This document shows, piece by piece, positions 1 through 10,140 of a DNA stretch of 32,975 nt (position 1 is its first letter; each line of letters starts with the position of its first letter). A model generated the notes under the pieces. It was not told the DNA's origin. It saw nothing but the letters and a program-made list of their open reading frames with translations, and ran no database searches. Both the position numbers and the translations under genes were made by a program. This DNA is from Rubrivivax sp. (GTDB lineage: Bacteria > Pseudomonadota > Gammaproteobacteria > Burkholderiales > Burkholderiaceae_C), in contig JAIXTY010000337.1 of assembly GCA_027483705.1 (NCBI GenBank), positions 1 to 32,975 of the forward strand, in the 5' to 3' direction.

Positions 1-558
1 ATGCTCACCGTGCACGGCCGCACGCGCGAACAGGGCTACGGCGGCATCGCCGAGCACGACACCGTGGCGGCCATCAAGGCCGCGCTGCGCATCCCGGTAG
101 TCGCCAACGGCGACATCGACACCCCCGAGCGCGCCGCCGAGGTGCTGCGCGCCACCGGCTGCGACGCCGTGATGATCGGCCGCGCGGCGCAGGGGCGGCC
201 GTGGATCTTCGGCGACATCGCGCACTATCTGCAGCACGGCACGCACCGCCTGCCGCCCACGGTGGCGCAGGTGCGCGGCTGGCTGCTCGAGCACCTGGAC
301 GATCACCTCGCGCTCTATGGCGAGTTCACCGGCGTGCGCAGCGCCCGCAAGCACATCGGCTGGGCCGTGCGCGGCCTGCCCGGCGGTGATGCGCTGCGCC
401 AGCGCATCAACACGCTCGACGACGCGCGGGCGCAGCACGACGCGCTGGCTGCGTACTTCGACGCGCTGGCTGCCACGCACGAGCGCCTGCCGCTGCCGGT
501 GCAGCCGGCCGCGAACGACCAGGCTCACCACCACGACACCGAGGCCCTGGCCGCATGA
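1..558 (+). CDS. dusB: tRNA-dihydrouridine synthase B, C-terminal part
   Basis: This is the 3' part of a DusB-type flavoenzyme, which reduces specific uridines in the tRNA D-loop to dihydrouridine with NADPH and FMN. The frame is open from base 1, and the first ATG is an internal Met, so the true start and the catalytic Cys lie upstream of the window. Visible family motifs are VHGRTREQ (residues 4-11 of the visible part), the FMN-phosphate-binding strands PVVANGDI and [14 protein letters not shown], and the helical tRNA-binding C-terminal domain ([15 protein letters not shown]). The stop overlaps the fis start by four bases (ATGA). The dusB-fis pairing is conserved in gamma- and betaproteobacteria, which strengthens the call and suggests co-transcription and translational coupling. 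Confidence 0.94.
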   Translation: MLTVHGRTREQGYGGIAEHDTVAAIKAALRIPVVANGDIDTPERAAEVLRATGCDAVMIGRAAQGRPWIFGDIAHYLQHGTHRLPPTVAQVRGWLLEHLDDHLALYGEFTGVRSARKHIGWAVRGLPGGDALRQRINTLDDARAQHDALAAYFDALAATHERLPLPVQPAANDQAHHHDTEALAA

Positions 559-794
559 GTCGCAAAGCCATCGACGAGAGCGTGCGCGCCAGCGTCGAGC
601 AGTACTTCAAGGATCTGCGCGGCGCCGAGCCCGACGACCTGCACCGCCTCTTCATCGCCGCCGCCGAGCGGCCGCTGCTCGACGTGGTGATGCGCCACGC
701 CGACGGCAACCAGAGCAGGGCCGCCGAGTGGCTCGGCATCAACCGCAACACCTTGCGGCGCAAGCTGCTCGACCACAAGCTCATCAAGCCATGA
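555..794 (+). CDS. fis: Fis family DNA-binding protein
   Basis: Small (79 aa) nucleoid-associated, DNA-bending protein of the Fis family, normally a homodimer that acts in the cytoplasm on rRNA promoters and recombination sites. The C-terminal helix-turn-helix is plain: [20 protein letters not shown] (residues 53-72), the arrangement also found in the C-terminus of NtrC-type activators. The N-terminal part is shorter than in E. coli Fis (98 aa), as is usual in betaproteobacteria. The ATG sits in an ATGA overlap with the dusB stop, and the fis stop overlaps purH in the same way. All three are therefore probably translated from one mRNA. Confidence 0.92.
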   Translation: MSRKAIDESVRASVEQYFKDLRGAEPDDLHRLFIAAAERPLLDVVMRHADGNQSRAAEWLGINRNTLRRKLLDHKLIKP

Positions 795-2368
795 AGACTG
801 CTCTGCTTTCTGTGTCCGACAAGACCGGCATCGTCGATTTCGCTCGCGCGCTGGCGGCCCAGGGCGTGCGCCTGCTGTCCACCGGCGGCACGGCCCGGCT
901 GCTGGCCGATGCCGGCCTGGCCGTGACGGAGGTGGCCGAGGTCACCGGCTTTCCCGAGATGCTCGACGGCCGCGTGAAGACGCTGCATCCGCGCATCCAC
1001 GGCGGCCTCCTGGCGCGGCGCGACGTGCCGGCCCACCTGGCCGCGCTGCAGCAGCATGGCATCGACACCATCGACCTGCTGGTGGTGAACCTCTATCCGT
1101 TTGCGCAGGCCACGGCGCGCGCCGACTGCACGCTCGACGACGCCATCGAGAACATCGACATCGGCGGCCCGGCCATGCTGCGCGCCGCGGCCAAGAACTG
1201 GGACGGCGTGACCGTGCTCATCGACCCGGCCGACTACGCGCAGGTGCTGGCCGAACTCGCTGCCGGCGGCGTGCAGCGCAGCACCCGCTTCCGCCTGGCG
1301 AAGAAGGTGTTCGCACACACGGCAGCCTACGACGGCATGATCGCCAACTACCTGGGCGCCGTGGCCCCGGGTGCCGAGGACGCCGGCCACGCCGTGCCCA
1401 CGCGCGAGCCCTGGCCCGCGGTGTGGACGGCGCAGTACGTGAAGGCGCAGGAGATGCGCTACGGCGAGAACCCCCACCAGTCGGCCGCCTTCTACCGCGA
1501 GGCCACGCCGCCCGCCGGCACGCTGGCCGCGTACCGGCAGCTGCAGGGCAAGGCGCTCAGCTACAACAACATCGCCGACGCCGACGCCGCCTGGGAGTGC
1601 GTGCGCAGCTTCGACGTGCCGGCCTGCGTGATCGTCAAGCACGCCAACCCCTGTGGCGTGGCCGTGGGCGCCACGCTCACCGAGGCCTACCAGAAGGCCT
1701 GGCAGACCGACCCCACCTCGGCCTTCGGCGGCATCATCGCCTTCAACCGCCCGCTCGACGAGGCCACGGCCCGGCAGATCGGCGACAACAAGCAGTTCGT
1801 CGAGGTGATGATCGCGCCGGCCGTCACGCCCGAGGCTGCGGCCGTGCTGGCGCCGAAGCAGAACCTGCGCGTGCTGGAGGTGCCCGCCGGTGCCGGCGTG
1901 AACGCCATCGACACCAAGCGCATCGGCGGCGGCCTCCTGCTGCAGTCGCCCGACAACAAGAACGTCGGCCTGGCCGAGCTGCGCGTCGTCACGAAGAAGG
2001 CGCCCAGCGCACAGCAGATGGACGACCTGATGTTCGCCTGGAAGGTGGCCAAGTTCGTGAAGAGCAACGCCATCGTCTTCTGCGGCGGCGGCATGACGCT
2101 CGGCGTGGGCGCCGGCCAGATGAGCCGGCTCGACAGCGCGCGCATCGCCCGCATCAAGGCCAATGCCGCGGGCCTGCAGCTGGCGGGCTCGGCGGTGGCC
2201 AGCGACGCGTTCTTCCCGTTCCGCGACGGGCTGGACGTGGTCATCGACGAGGGTGCGGCCTGCGTCATCCAGCCCGGTGGCAGCGTGCGCGACGACGAGG
2301 TCATCGCGGCGGCCGACGAGCGGGGCATCGCGATGGTCTTCACCGGCACGCGGCACTTCCGCCACTGA
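791..2368 (+). CDS. purH: Bifunctional AICAR transformylase / IMP cyclohydrolase
   Basis: Catalyses the last two steps of de novo IMP synthesis: formylation of AICAR with 10-formyl-THF, then ring closure to IMP. The protein is 525 aa, the normal full length. The N-terminal MGS-like cyclohydrolase domain begins with [15 protein letters not shown] and contains [11 protein letters not shown] (from about residue 62). The transformylase half carries the catalytic Lys-His pair in KHANPCG (residues 283-289) and the late motifs [14 protein letters not shown] and [10 protein letters not shown]. The start ATG at 791 overlaps the fis stop (ATGA), which fixes it. dusB-fis-purH is a common order in Burkholderiales, where ruvC often follows directly. 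Here two lipid genes intervene. Confidence 0.98.
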   Translation: MKTALLSVSDKTGIVDFARALAAQGVRLLSTGGTARLLADAGLAVTEVAEVTGFPEMLDGRVKTLHPRIHGGLLARRDVPAHLAALQQHGIDTIDLLVVNLYPFAQATARADCTLDDAIENIDIGGPAMLRAAAKNWDGVTVLIDPADYAQVLAELAAGGVQRSTRFRLAKKVFAHTAAYDGMIANYLGAVAPGAEDAGHAVPTREPWPAVWTAQYVKAQEMRYGENPHQSAAFYREATPPAGTLAAYRQLQGKALSYNNIADADAAWECVRSFDVPACVIVKHANPCGVAVGATLTEAYQKAWQTDPTSAFGGIIAFNRPLDEATARQIGDNKQFVEVMIAPAVTPEAAAVLAPKQNLRVLEVPAGAGVNAIDTKRIGGGLLLQSPDNKNVGLAELRVVTKKAPSAQQMDDLMFAWKVAKFVKSNAIVFCGGGMTLGVGAGQMSRLDSARIARIKANAAGLQLAGSAVASDAFFPFRDGLDVVIDEGAACVIQPGGSVRDDEVIAAADERGIAMVFTGTRHFRH

Positions 2369-2392
2369 CATGACGCCGGCCGGCACCCCGGC

Positions 2393-3025
2393 ATGAGGCT
2401 CGCCCCGATCACCGGCGCGCTGCTCGCGTTCATCGCGCGGCTGGTCACGGGTGCGCAGGGCCACTGGAAGGGCTGCCCGCCGATGGCCGAGCAGCGCATC
2501 TACTTCGCCAACCACCAGAGCCACCTCGACTGGGTGCTCATCTGGGCGGCGCTGCCGCATGAGCTGCGCACGCGCACGCGGCCCATCGCGGCGCGCGACT
2601 ACTGGGCCGGCAGCCCGTTCCGGCGCTGGCTCACGACCGAGGTGTTCAACGCGGTGTACGTGGACCGGTCGCGGTCTGCCAACCCCGACCAGGACCCGCT
2701 GGAGCCGCTGGTGGAGGCGCTGCAGCGCGGCGATTCGCTGGTGATCTTTCCGGAAGGTACGCGCAGCGCCAAGGGCGAGCCCATGCCCTTCAAGAGCGGC
2801 CTCTTCCACCTGGCGCAGCAGTTCCCGGGCGTGCGGCTGGTGCCGGCGTGGATCGACAACGTGCAGCGTGTCATGCCCAAGGGCGAGGTCGTGCCGGTGC
2901 CGGTGCTGTGCACGGTGACCTTCGGTGCGCCGATCCAGCTGCAGGACGGCGAGGACAAACGCGCCTTCCTCGACCGTGCGCGCGAGGCCGTGATGGCCCA
3001 GCGGCCGGGCCGCGCGGGCGCCTGA
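2393..3025 (+). CDS. PlsC-like 1-acylglycerol-3-phosphate acyltransferase family protein
   Basis: Membrane-associated acyltransferase of the PlsC/LPLAT superfamily (210 aa), expected to transfer an acyl group to a lysophospholipid or similar acceptor. The catalytic HX4D motif is H41-Q-S-H-L-D46, and the glycerophosphate-binding motif is F119-P-E-G-T-R124. The N-terminus is a short hydrophobic stretch (residues 1-19). There is no good Shine-Dalgarno before the ATG, which lies 24 bases after the purH stop, so reinitiation or coupling is likely. The next gene, a CdsA-like protein, begins three bases after this stop. That pairing suggests phosphatidate made or remodelled here is handed to the neighbour. 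Whether this is the main PlsC or a paralogue with another acceptor cannot be told from sequence. Confidence 0.88.
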   Translation: MRLAPITGALLAFIARLVTGAQGHWKGCPPMAEQRIYFANHQSHLDWVLIWAALPHELRTRTRPIAARDYWAGSPFRRWLTTEVFNAVYVDRSRSANPDQDPLEPLVEALQRGDSLVIFPEGTRSAKGEPMPFKSGLFHLAQQFPGVRLVPAWIDNVQRVMPKGEVVPVPVLCTVTFGAPIQLQDGEDKRAFLDRAREAVMAQRPGRAGA

Positions 3026-3028
3026 ACC

Positions 3029-4018
3029 ATGATCGACGCCCTGGCCGCGCTGCGCAGCCTGAACACCGACCAGCAGGTCGGCCTGCTGTTCGTCACGCTG
3101 TTCGGCGCGCTCGTGCTGCTCAGCGTGGTCATCGTCGCGATCACCTGGCGCGAGGACGGCGAGACGCCGAGCGAGGAACGGCGCGATCGCCGACGAAACC
3201 TGCAGCGCGACCTGCGCGCGCTGTGGCTCGGCACGCTGCTGTTCTGGGTGGCTTGGGTCAGCGGTCCGCTGGGCGCGACGCTGGCGCTGGGCATCGTGTC
3301 GTTCCTCGCCCTGCGCGAGTTCATCACGCTCGTGCACACGCGGCGGGGCGACCACCGCAGCCTGATCCTGGCCTTCTTCGTGGCGCTGCCGCTGCAGTAC
3401 CTGCTCGTGGGCACGCGCGCCTTCGACCTGTTCACGGTGTTCGTGCCGGTGTACGTGTTCCTGGCCATTCCGGTGGCCGGCGCGCTGGCCGGCGACCCCG
3501 AGCGCTTTCTCGAGCGCAACGCCAAGATCCAGTGGGGCATCATGGTCTGCGTCTACGGCCTGAGCCATGCGCCGGCGCTGCTGCTGCTCGACCTGCCGGG
3601 CTTCGCCGGCCGCGGGGCCTTCCTGCTGTTCTTCCTGGTGATGGTGACGGCCGCGGCGCAGCTGGCGCAGGAGATCGCCAGCCGCCACCTGCGCCGCCGC
3701 CCGGTGGCGCGGCAGATCGACCGCAGCTTCTCGTGGCGGGCGCTGGGCGTCGGCCTCGTGGCCGCGGCGCTGGTGGGCGCGGCCCTTTTCTGGATCACGC
3801 CCACCGGCCCGCTGCAGGCGGCGACCATGGCCCTGGTGGCCGGTGGCTGCGGCTCGCTGGGCGAGCTGGTGATGCGGGCGCTGAAGAAGGACGCCGGCGT
3901 GCGCTACTGGGGCAACCGCAGCTCCGTCACGGGCGCGGTCGGCCTGTTGGACCGAGTCGCGCCGCTCTGTTTCGCCGCGCCCGTGTTCTTCCACTTCGTG
4001 CGCTGGTACCTGATCTAG
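3029..4018 (+). CDS. CdsA-like phosphatidate cytidylyltransferase family membrane protein
   Basis: Polytopic membrane protein (329 aa) of the CTP-transferase 1 family, which makes CDP-diacylglycerol from phosphatidate and CTP. Several hydrophobic helices are visible, e.g. [20 protein letters not shown] near the N-terminus. The C-terminal signature region is present but degenerate. K287-D288 and D308-R309 align with the family signature, but the usual glycine-rich PGHGG stretch reads SSVTGAVG, and the second Asp of DRxD is Ala311. This looks like a paralogue similar to E. coli YnbB rather than the housekeeping CdsA. Activity is uncertain. It starts three bases after the acyltransferase stop and ends two bases before ruvC, so all are probably in one transcript. 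Confidence 0.82.
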   Translation: MIDALAALRSLNTDQQVGLLFVTLFGALVLLSVVIVAITWREDGETPSEERRDRRRNLQRDLRALWLGTLLFWVAWVSGPLGATLALGIVSFLALREFITLVHTRRGDHRSLILAFFVALPLQYLLVGTRAFDLFTVFVPVYVFLAIPVAGALAGDPERFLERNAKIQWGIMVCVYGLSHAPALLLLDLPGFAGRGAFLLFFLVMVTAAAQLAQEIASRHLRRRPVARQIDRSFSWRALGVGLVAAALVGAALFWITPTGPLQAATMALVAGGCGSLGELVMRALKKDAGVRYWGNRSSVTGAVGLLDRVAPLCFAAPVFFHFVRWYLI

Positions 4019-4020
4019 CC

Positions 4021-4565
4021 ATGCGAATCCTCGGCATCGACCCCGGCCTGCAGCGCACCGGCTTCGGCGTGATCGACGCTGACGGCCCGAGGCTGCACTA
4101 CGTGGCCAGCGGGGTGATCGCCACCGCCGAGGCGCCGAAGGGCGACCTGCCGGCGCGGCTGAAGATCATCGTCGACGGCATCGGCGAGGTCACCCGCCAG
4201 TACGCGCCGCAGTGCGCGGCGGTGGAGATCGTGTTCGTCAACGTCAACCCGCAGAGCACGCTGCTGCTCGGGCAGGCCCGCGGCGCGGCGCTGGCCGCGC
4301 TGGTGACGGCCGGGCTGCCGGTGGCCGAGTACACGGCGCTGCAGATGAAGAAGGCCGTCGTCGGCCACGGCCTCGCAGCGAAGGCGCAGATCCAGGCCAT
4401 GGTGCAGCGGCTGCTGCACCTGTCGGGCCTGCCCGGGCCCGACGCCGCCGACGCGCTGGGCCTGGCCATCACACATGCGCACGCCGGGGCGCAGCTCGCG
4501 GCCGTGCTGGCGGCCGCGCCGGCGCGGAGCGGCCGGCGCGGCGCCTACCGCGGGGGGCGCACACT

Positions 4566-4569
<4 letters not shown>
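4021..4569 (+). CDS. ruvC: Crossover junction endodeoxyribonuclease RuvC
   Basis: Holliday-junction resolvase (182 aa, normal length), a dimeric RNase H-fold nuclease that cuts junctions in recombinational repair. The four acidic residues typical of RuvC are visible: D7 in [10 protein letters not shown]69 in AAVEIVFVN, and D141 and D144 in [12 protein letters not shown]. The start ATG is two bases after the preceding stop. In most proteobacteria ruvC is followed by ruvA and ruvB; here a histidine kinase follows with a four-base overlap (GTGA), and no ruvA or ruvB is found in the window. The basic, glycine-rich C-terminal tail ([14 protein letters not shown]) is unstructured-looking. Confidence 0.97.
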
Positions 4570-6386
<1,817 letters not shown>

Positions 6387-6390
6387 GCTG

Positions 6391-6430
6391 CAAAAAAGAG
6401 GCCCCGGCGAGGAGGGGCTTCGCCGGGGCC
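6391..6430 (-). terminator. Intrinsic terminator, minus strand
   Basis: A perfect 11-bp inverted repeat (6400-6410 with 6420-6430, nine-base loop) is followed on the minus strand by TCTTTTTTG. On the plus strand the run of A precedes the hairpin and there is no T run after it, so it is not a good terminator for the histidine kinase gene. It must serve a leftward transcript, most simply the candidate sRNA. It may also block antisense transcription into the kinase gene. Confidence 0.75.
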
Positions 6431-6525
6431 ACAAGCCCGGTTGCCCCAGGCACAGGAGGAACCGCGGCCACCGCGCCGGGGAGCGCGTCAGGAGGAGAAG
6501 TGGCCACGGCAAGCCACTGTAGGCC
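6391..6525 (-). ncRNA. Candidate small RNA with three anti-Shine-Dalgarno motifs
   Basis: Read on the minus strand, this segment shows a hairpin (stem 6513-6518/6499-6504), an unpaired CCTCC at 6495-6491, a second hairpin (stem 6487-6483/6476-6472), an unpaired CCTCC at 6459-6455, and finally a strong terminator hairpin whose loop holds a third CCTCC (6415-6411) before a run of six T. No minus-strand protein gene lies upstream that would need this terminator. CU-rich anti-Shine-Dalgarno motifs spaced by hairpins resemble the cuckoo/CcsR-type sRNAs known from alphaproteobacteria. That comparison is by architecture only. The 5' end is a guess, as no clear promoter was found. Confidence 0.35.
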
Positions 6526-6786
6526 GCGGCCCGCCACGGCAGGGGCCCGTTGAGATGACCTGCAGCCCGGGCCGATCGGCTGCCGGCACAGCGCGATGGA
6601 CGGCGCCTGCCACGGATCTTGGCGCTGGCAGCCCGCCATGCCGAGTGCTGCCGTCGCGAGCCACATGTCGGCGAGCGGCCACAGCGTCGAAATGCACCGG
6701 GTCCGGGGTCTTGCTCCGCGGGCCGTTTGTGGCAGGCTTGTGCCCTACTGAACGCCAGCGTCCTGCAACTTCCGGGGAGTGAAGGG

Positions 6787-7782
6787 ATGAGTGAACAGAG
6801 TTCGTGGGGCTTGTCGACCTGCGGTGCCATGCCGATTGCGCGCATGCGTTCCGTGTACCGGCTCGACGAGGTCGAGAAGCGCCTGGACAAGCTGCCCCCT
6901 CGCGACCACGAGACGCTGCGCGCCACGTACGAACGCATGCTCGAAAAAGGCGGCGAGCGCTTCCAGGTCAAGCCCTCCGGCCTGCCGGCGATGGACCACC
7001 TCTACGACGAGCTGCCCAACTTCCACGCCGTGCTCGATGACGTGCGGCGCCAGCTCGCGCTGTGCCACGACAGCCCCGATGCGCTGGAGATGACGCCGAT
7101 GCTGCTGCTGGGCCCGCCCGGCATCGGCAAGACGCACTTCGCGCGCGCGCTGGCGCACCTGCTCGGCACCGGCCTGGGCTTCATCAGCATGAGCAGCCTC
7201 ACCGCGGGCTGGGTGCTCTCGGGCGCCAGCAGCCAGTGGAAGGGCGCGCGGCCGGGCAAGGTGTTCGAGACGCTGGTCGACGGCGCCTACGCCAACCCGG
7301 TGATGGTGGTCGACGAGATCGACAAGGCCCGCGCCGAGCACGCCTACGACCCGCTCGGCGCCCTGTACAGCCTGCTCGAACACGACACCGCCGGCACCTT
7401 CACCGACGAGTTCGCCGAGGTCGCCATCGACGCCAGCCAGCTCATCTGGGTGGCCACCGCCAACGACGAGCGCGCGATCCCCGAGCCCATTCTCAACCGC
7501 ATGAACGTGTTCGAGGTCGAGGCGCCCGACGCCGACGCAGCGCGCGCCATCGCGCTGCGGCTGTACCAGCAGATCCGCGGCTCGCACGACTGGGGCCGCC
7601 GCTTCGACGAGCAGCCGTCCGAGACCGTGCTCGAGCAGTTGGCCGGCCTGGCGCCGCGCGAAATGCGCCGCGCCTGGATGACGGGCTTCGGCAACGCGCG
7701 CCTGTCAGGCCGCGACGCCATCGACACGGCCGACCTGCCGGGCAACGGCCCGCGCCGCACACCCATCGGCTTCATGCAGTGA
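6787..7782 (+). CDS. AAA+ ATPase, Lon-like ATPase domain
   Basis: Single-domain AAA+ ATPase of 331 aa. Walker A is GPPGIGKT (109-116), Walker B is VMVVDEID (172-179), sensor 1 is ATAN (223-226), and a likely arginine finger is R238 in ILNRMN. The ATPase core resembles that of Lon protease, but there is neither a Lon N-domain nor an S16 protease domain, so it cannot degrade substrates itself. The role is unknown; remodelling or chaperone work is an inference. ATG 6787 is chosen for its strong Shine-Dalgarno (GGGAGTGAAGGG). The open frame upstream of it is low-complexity. The gene stands alone and ends 16 bases before a convergent peptidase gene. No obvious terminator is present between them. 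Confidence 0.88.
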   Translation: MSEQSSWGLSTCGAMPIARMRSVYRLDEVEKRLDKLPPRDHETLRATYERMLEKGGERFQVKPSGLPAMDHLYDELPNFHAVLDDVRRQLALCHDSPDALEMTPMLLLGPPGIGKTHFARALAHLLGTGLGFISMSSLTAGWVLSGASSQWKGARPGKVFETLVDGAYANPVMVVDEIDKARAEHAYDPLGALYSLLEHDTAGTFTDEFAEVAIDASQLIWVATANDERAIPEPILNRMNVFEVEAPDADAARAIALRLYQQIRGSHDWGRRFDEQPSETVLEQLAGLAPREMRRAWMTGFGNARLSGRDAIDTADLPGNGPRRTPIGFMQ

Positions 7783-7798
7783 GGCCGCGCGGCGCGGT

Positions 7799-8893
7799 TC
7801 AGCCGCCGAGGCCGGCGATCGCCGCGCGCGCCGCCGCGAGGCCCTGCTCGACGATGGCCTGCTTCCAGGCCGGCGTGTCGGTGTAGAAGGCGTCGCGGAA
7901 GCGCTGCTTGATGGCCGCACGCGTGGCGGCGTCGGCCTCGGGGTGCAGCTCGAGCCACTGCTCCGCACGCAGGCAGGTGATCACCTCGTCCATCGGCTCG
8001 GTGCCGTACTCCAGCGCGATGCCGGTGTACTCGGCCTGCGGGCACTCTTCGTACACGCTGTTCCACATCAGCCCCGTCAGCAGCGCGCTGCTGGACGAGC
8101 CGTCGTAGATCGACGTGACCTCGGCGCCCCACCAGGCGCGCGCGCGGGCCAGCGCGGCGGCGTCGTCGCGGCAGGCGAAGATGCGCTCGCCGTGGCCGCT
8201 GGGGCCGAGGCCGGTGTGCAGGTCGATCCAGGCCAGGCGCGTGCAGCGCCGTCCGTGGTCGCGCAGCACGCAGCGCAGCGTCTGCTGGCTCCACGTGGGT
8301 GCGCGTCCGCCGAAGAAGAGGCCCTGGGGATGGTCGTACTGGCCGCCGCTGACGGCGGCCTGCAGCGCCTTCGGGCCCCGCTCGGCGACGAAGGCGGCGA
8401 GCTGCTGCTCGTTCGCGGCCGACGGCGGCCAGCCGGACGGGATGAGCGGCGCGGCGATGGCGTCGTAGGCCGGGTTGGTGGGCAGCGGCCGGGTGAAGTC
8501 GTGCCAGTTGCGGTTGAGGTCGACGTTCTCGTGCGTGACGCGCCGCCACCACGAAAAGCCGTAGGGGTTGAGCGCGTGGATGTAGAGCACGGCCACCCCC
8601 GCGGCCCGCGCCGCGGCCGCAAAGCCGGCGTCGGCCAGCAGCGCGCCCTGCACGCCCGAGCCGCAGTAGCCCTCCACGCCATGGCAGGCGCTGCTCACCA
8701 GCAGCAGGCGCTCGGCGTCGGCGTCGCCGGCCAGGGCCACGTCCATGGCCAGCGTCTCGCCGTCGCGGCCCTTCAGCGGGTGCTCGTGGCTCTGCACCGG
8801 CAGGCCCGCGGCCTGGCAGGCCGCCAGGAACTTGCCGCGCGCCTCGGCGTAGCTCTGCGCGAAGAAGCGTTCGGCCTGCACCGCCGCGTTCAC
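7799..8893 (-). CDS. DUF2817 / M14-like zinc carboxypeptidase family protein
   Basis: Protein of 364 aa matching the DUF2817 family, related to M14 metallocarboxypeptidases. Probable zinc ligands are H71 and E74 in SACHGVEGYCGSG and H226 in IDLHTGLG. The NPYGFSWWRRVTHENVDLNRNW block is split here as NPYGFSWWRR (109-118) and THENVDLNRNW (120-130). E295 in IALEYGT is placed like the M14 catalytic Glu. There is no signal peptide, so it is probably cytoplasmic. It starts with GTG in a GTGA overlap with the stop of the upstream M20 amidohydrolase, so the two are probably translated together. The substrate is unknown; small peptides or N-acyl amino acids would fit the neighbour. Confidence 0.87.
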   Translation of the reverse strand: MNAAVQAERFFAQSYAEARGKFLAACQAAGLPVQSHEHPLKGRDGETLAMDVALAGDADAERLLLVSSACHGVEGYCGSGVQGALLADAGFAAAARAAGVAVLYIHALNPYGFSWWRRVTHENVDLNRNWHDFTRPLPTNPAYDAIAAPLIPSGWPPSAANEQQLAAFVAERGPKALQAAVSGGQYDHPQGLFFGGRAPTWSQQTLRCVLRDHGRRCTRLAWIDLHTGLGPSGHGERIFACRDDAAALARARAWWGAEVTSIYDGSSSSALLTGLMWNSVYEECPQAEYTGIALEYGTEPMDEVITCLRAEQWLELHPEADAATRAAIKQRFRDAFYTDTPAWKQAIVEQGLAAARAAIAGLGG

Positions 8894-10080
8894 TTCGGTG
8901 CCAGCCAGGCTTCGGCCAGCTTCACCCAGCAGCTCGCACCCACCGGGATGAGCTCGTCGTTGAAGTCGTAGCTCGGGTTGTGCAGCATGCAGGGGCCGAG
9001 GCCGTGGCCGCCCTCGCGGTGCGCGCCGTCGCCGTTGCCGAAGGTGAAGTAGCAGCCGGGCCTGGCCTGCAGGAAGAAGCTGAAGTCCTCGGCGCCCATG
9101 GTCGGCTCGAAGGGCACGACGTTGGCCTCGCCCACCACCTGCGCCAGCGTCTTGCGCACGAACTCGGTCTCGGCGGGGTGGTTCACCGTGGGCGGGTACA
9201 CGCGCGTGAACTCGAAGTCGCAGGTGGCGCCGAAGGTGGCGGCCAGGCCCTGGGCGATCTCGCGCATGCGCGTCTCGATGAGGTCGAGCGTCTCGATGCT
9301 GAAGGTGCGCACGGTGCCGCGGATCTCGGCCGAGTCGGGCACCACGTTGATGGCCTCGCCGGTGTGGATCATCGTGGCGCTGATGACGCCCGGGTCGATG
9401 GGCTTCTTGTTGCGCGTGAGGATGGTCTGCCAGGCCATCACCATCTGGCAGGCGATGAGCACCGGGTCCACGCCCAGGTGCGGCAGCGCGGCGTGGCTGC
9501 CCTTGCCGCGGATGACGGCCTTGAAGCCATTGCTCGAGGCCATCATCGCGCCCGGGTTCAGGCCCACCATGCCCACCGGCATGCCGGGCCAGTTGTGGGC
9601 GCCGAACACGGCCTCCATCGGGAACTTCTCGAAGAGGCCGTCCTTGATCATCTCGCGCGCGCCGCCGCCGCCTTCTTCGGCCGGCTGGAAGATCAGGTAG
9701 ACGGTGCCGTCGAAGTTCCGGTGCCTGCTGAGGTGCTTGGCCGCGGCCAGCAGCATCGCGGTGTGGCCGTCATGGCCGCAGGCGTGCATCTTGCCGGGGT
9801 GGCGGCTGGCGTGCGCGAAGTGGTTGTGCTCGGTCATCGGCAGCGCGTCGATGTCGGCGCGCAGGCCCACGGCGCGGGTGCTGGTGCCGGCCTTGACGAT
9901 GCCCACGACGCCGGTCTTGCCGAGGCCGCGGTGCACGGGGATGCCCCAGTCGGTGAGCGCCCCGGCGATGACGTCGGCCGTGCGCTCCTCCTGGAAGCAC
10001 AGCTCGGGGTGGGCGTGCAGGTCGCGGCGGATGCGCGTGATCTCGGCCACGTCGGCCAGGATGGGTTCGAGCAGGTTCAT
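8890..10080 (-). CDS. M20 family amidohydrolase (hippurate hydrolase-like)
   Basis: Metal-dependent amidohydrolase (396 aa) of the M20D group, which cleaves N-acyl or N-acetyl amino acids such as hippurate. Family motifs are visible: RRDLHAHPEL near the start, the metal site MHACGHDGHTAML with C101 and H103, FQPAEEGGGGA with E135-E136, H162 in GAHNWPG, and a C-terminal PCMLHNPSYDFND. Dimerisation-domain sequence lies between, including KGSHAALPH. There is no signal peptide. It lies 60 bases downstream of the ABM-domain gene and overlaps the DUF2817 peptidase by four bases, so a shared mRNA is likely. No transporter accompanies it. The exact acyl-amino-acid substrate cannot be read from sequence. 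Confidence 0.94.
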   Translation of the reverse strand: MNLLEPILADVAEITRIRRDLHAHPELCFQEERTADVIAGALTDWGIPVHRGLGKTGVVGIVKAGTSTRAVGLRADIDALPMTEHNHFAHASRHPGKMHACGHDGHTAMLLAAAKHLSRHRNFDGTVYLIFQPAEEGGGGAREMIKDGLFEKFPMEAVFGAHNWPGMPVGMVGLNPGAMMASSNGFKAVIRGKGSHAALPHLGVDPVLIACQMVMAWQTILTRNKKPIDPGVISATMIHTGEAINVVPDSAEIRGTVRTFSIETLDLIETRMREIAQGLAATFGATCDFEFTRVYPPTVNHPAETEFVRKTLAQVVGEANVVPFEPTMGAEDFSFFLQARPGCYFTFGNGDGAHREGGHGLGPCMLHNPSYDFNDELIPVGASCWVKLAEAWLAPK

Positions 10081-10140
10081 GGCGGGCTGCCGGCAACGAG
10101 GACCGGATCAGTGTACGCGCCGCCCCGGGCGCCGCCGAGG

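Larger units (their letters stand above)
6387..6786. other. 400-base intergenic region
   Basis: This is the only long gene-free stretch. I find no protein gene with a believable start or family match. Its left part (6391-6525) holds an intrinsic terminator pointing left and the candidate small RNA described separately. The right part (about 6526-6786) is GC-rich and carries no repeat, tRNA or recognisable riboswitch. A purine-rich Shine-Dalgarno (GGGAGTGAAGGG) at its very end serves the AAA+ ATPase gene. I could not pick out a convincing sigma-70 promoter on either strand. Confidence 0.6.

Noticed and set aside
2370..2396. Eight-codon open frame (MTPAGTPA) that overlaps the acyltransferase start by ATGA, a possible leader peptide
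   Set aside because: No ribosome site and no sign of an attenuator; such short frames arise by chance in GC-rich gaps.
407..3994. Very long minus-strand open frame opposite purH, plsC-like and cdsA-like genes
   Set aside because: It is antisense to well-recognised genes and its translation is His/Arg/Gln-rich low complexity, the usual by-product of GC-rich coding sequence.
6516..6544. TACAGT on the minus strand as a -10 element for the candidate small RNA
   Set aside because: No acceptable -35 at 16-18 bases, and the implied start would cut into the first hairpin.
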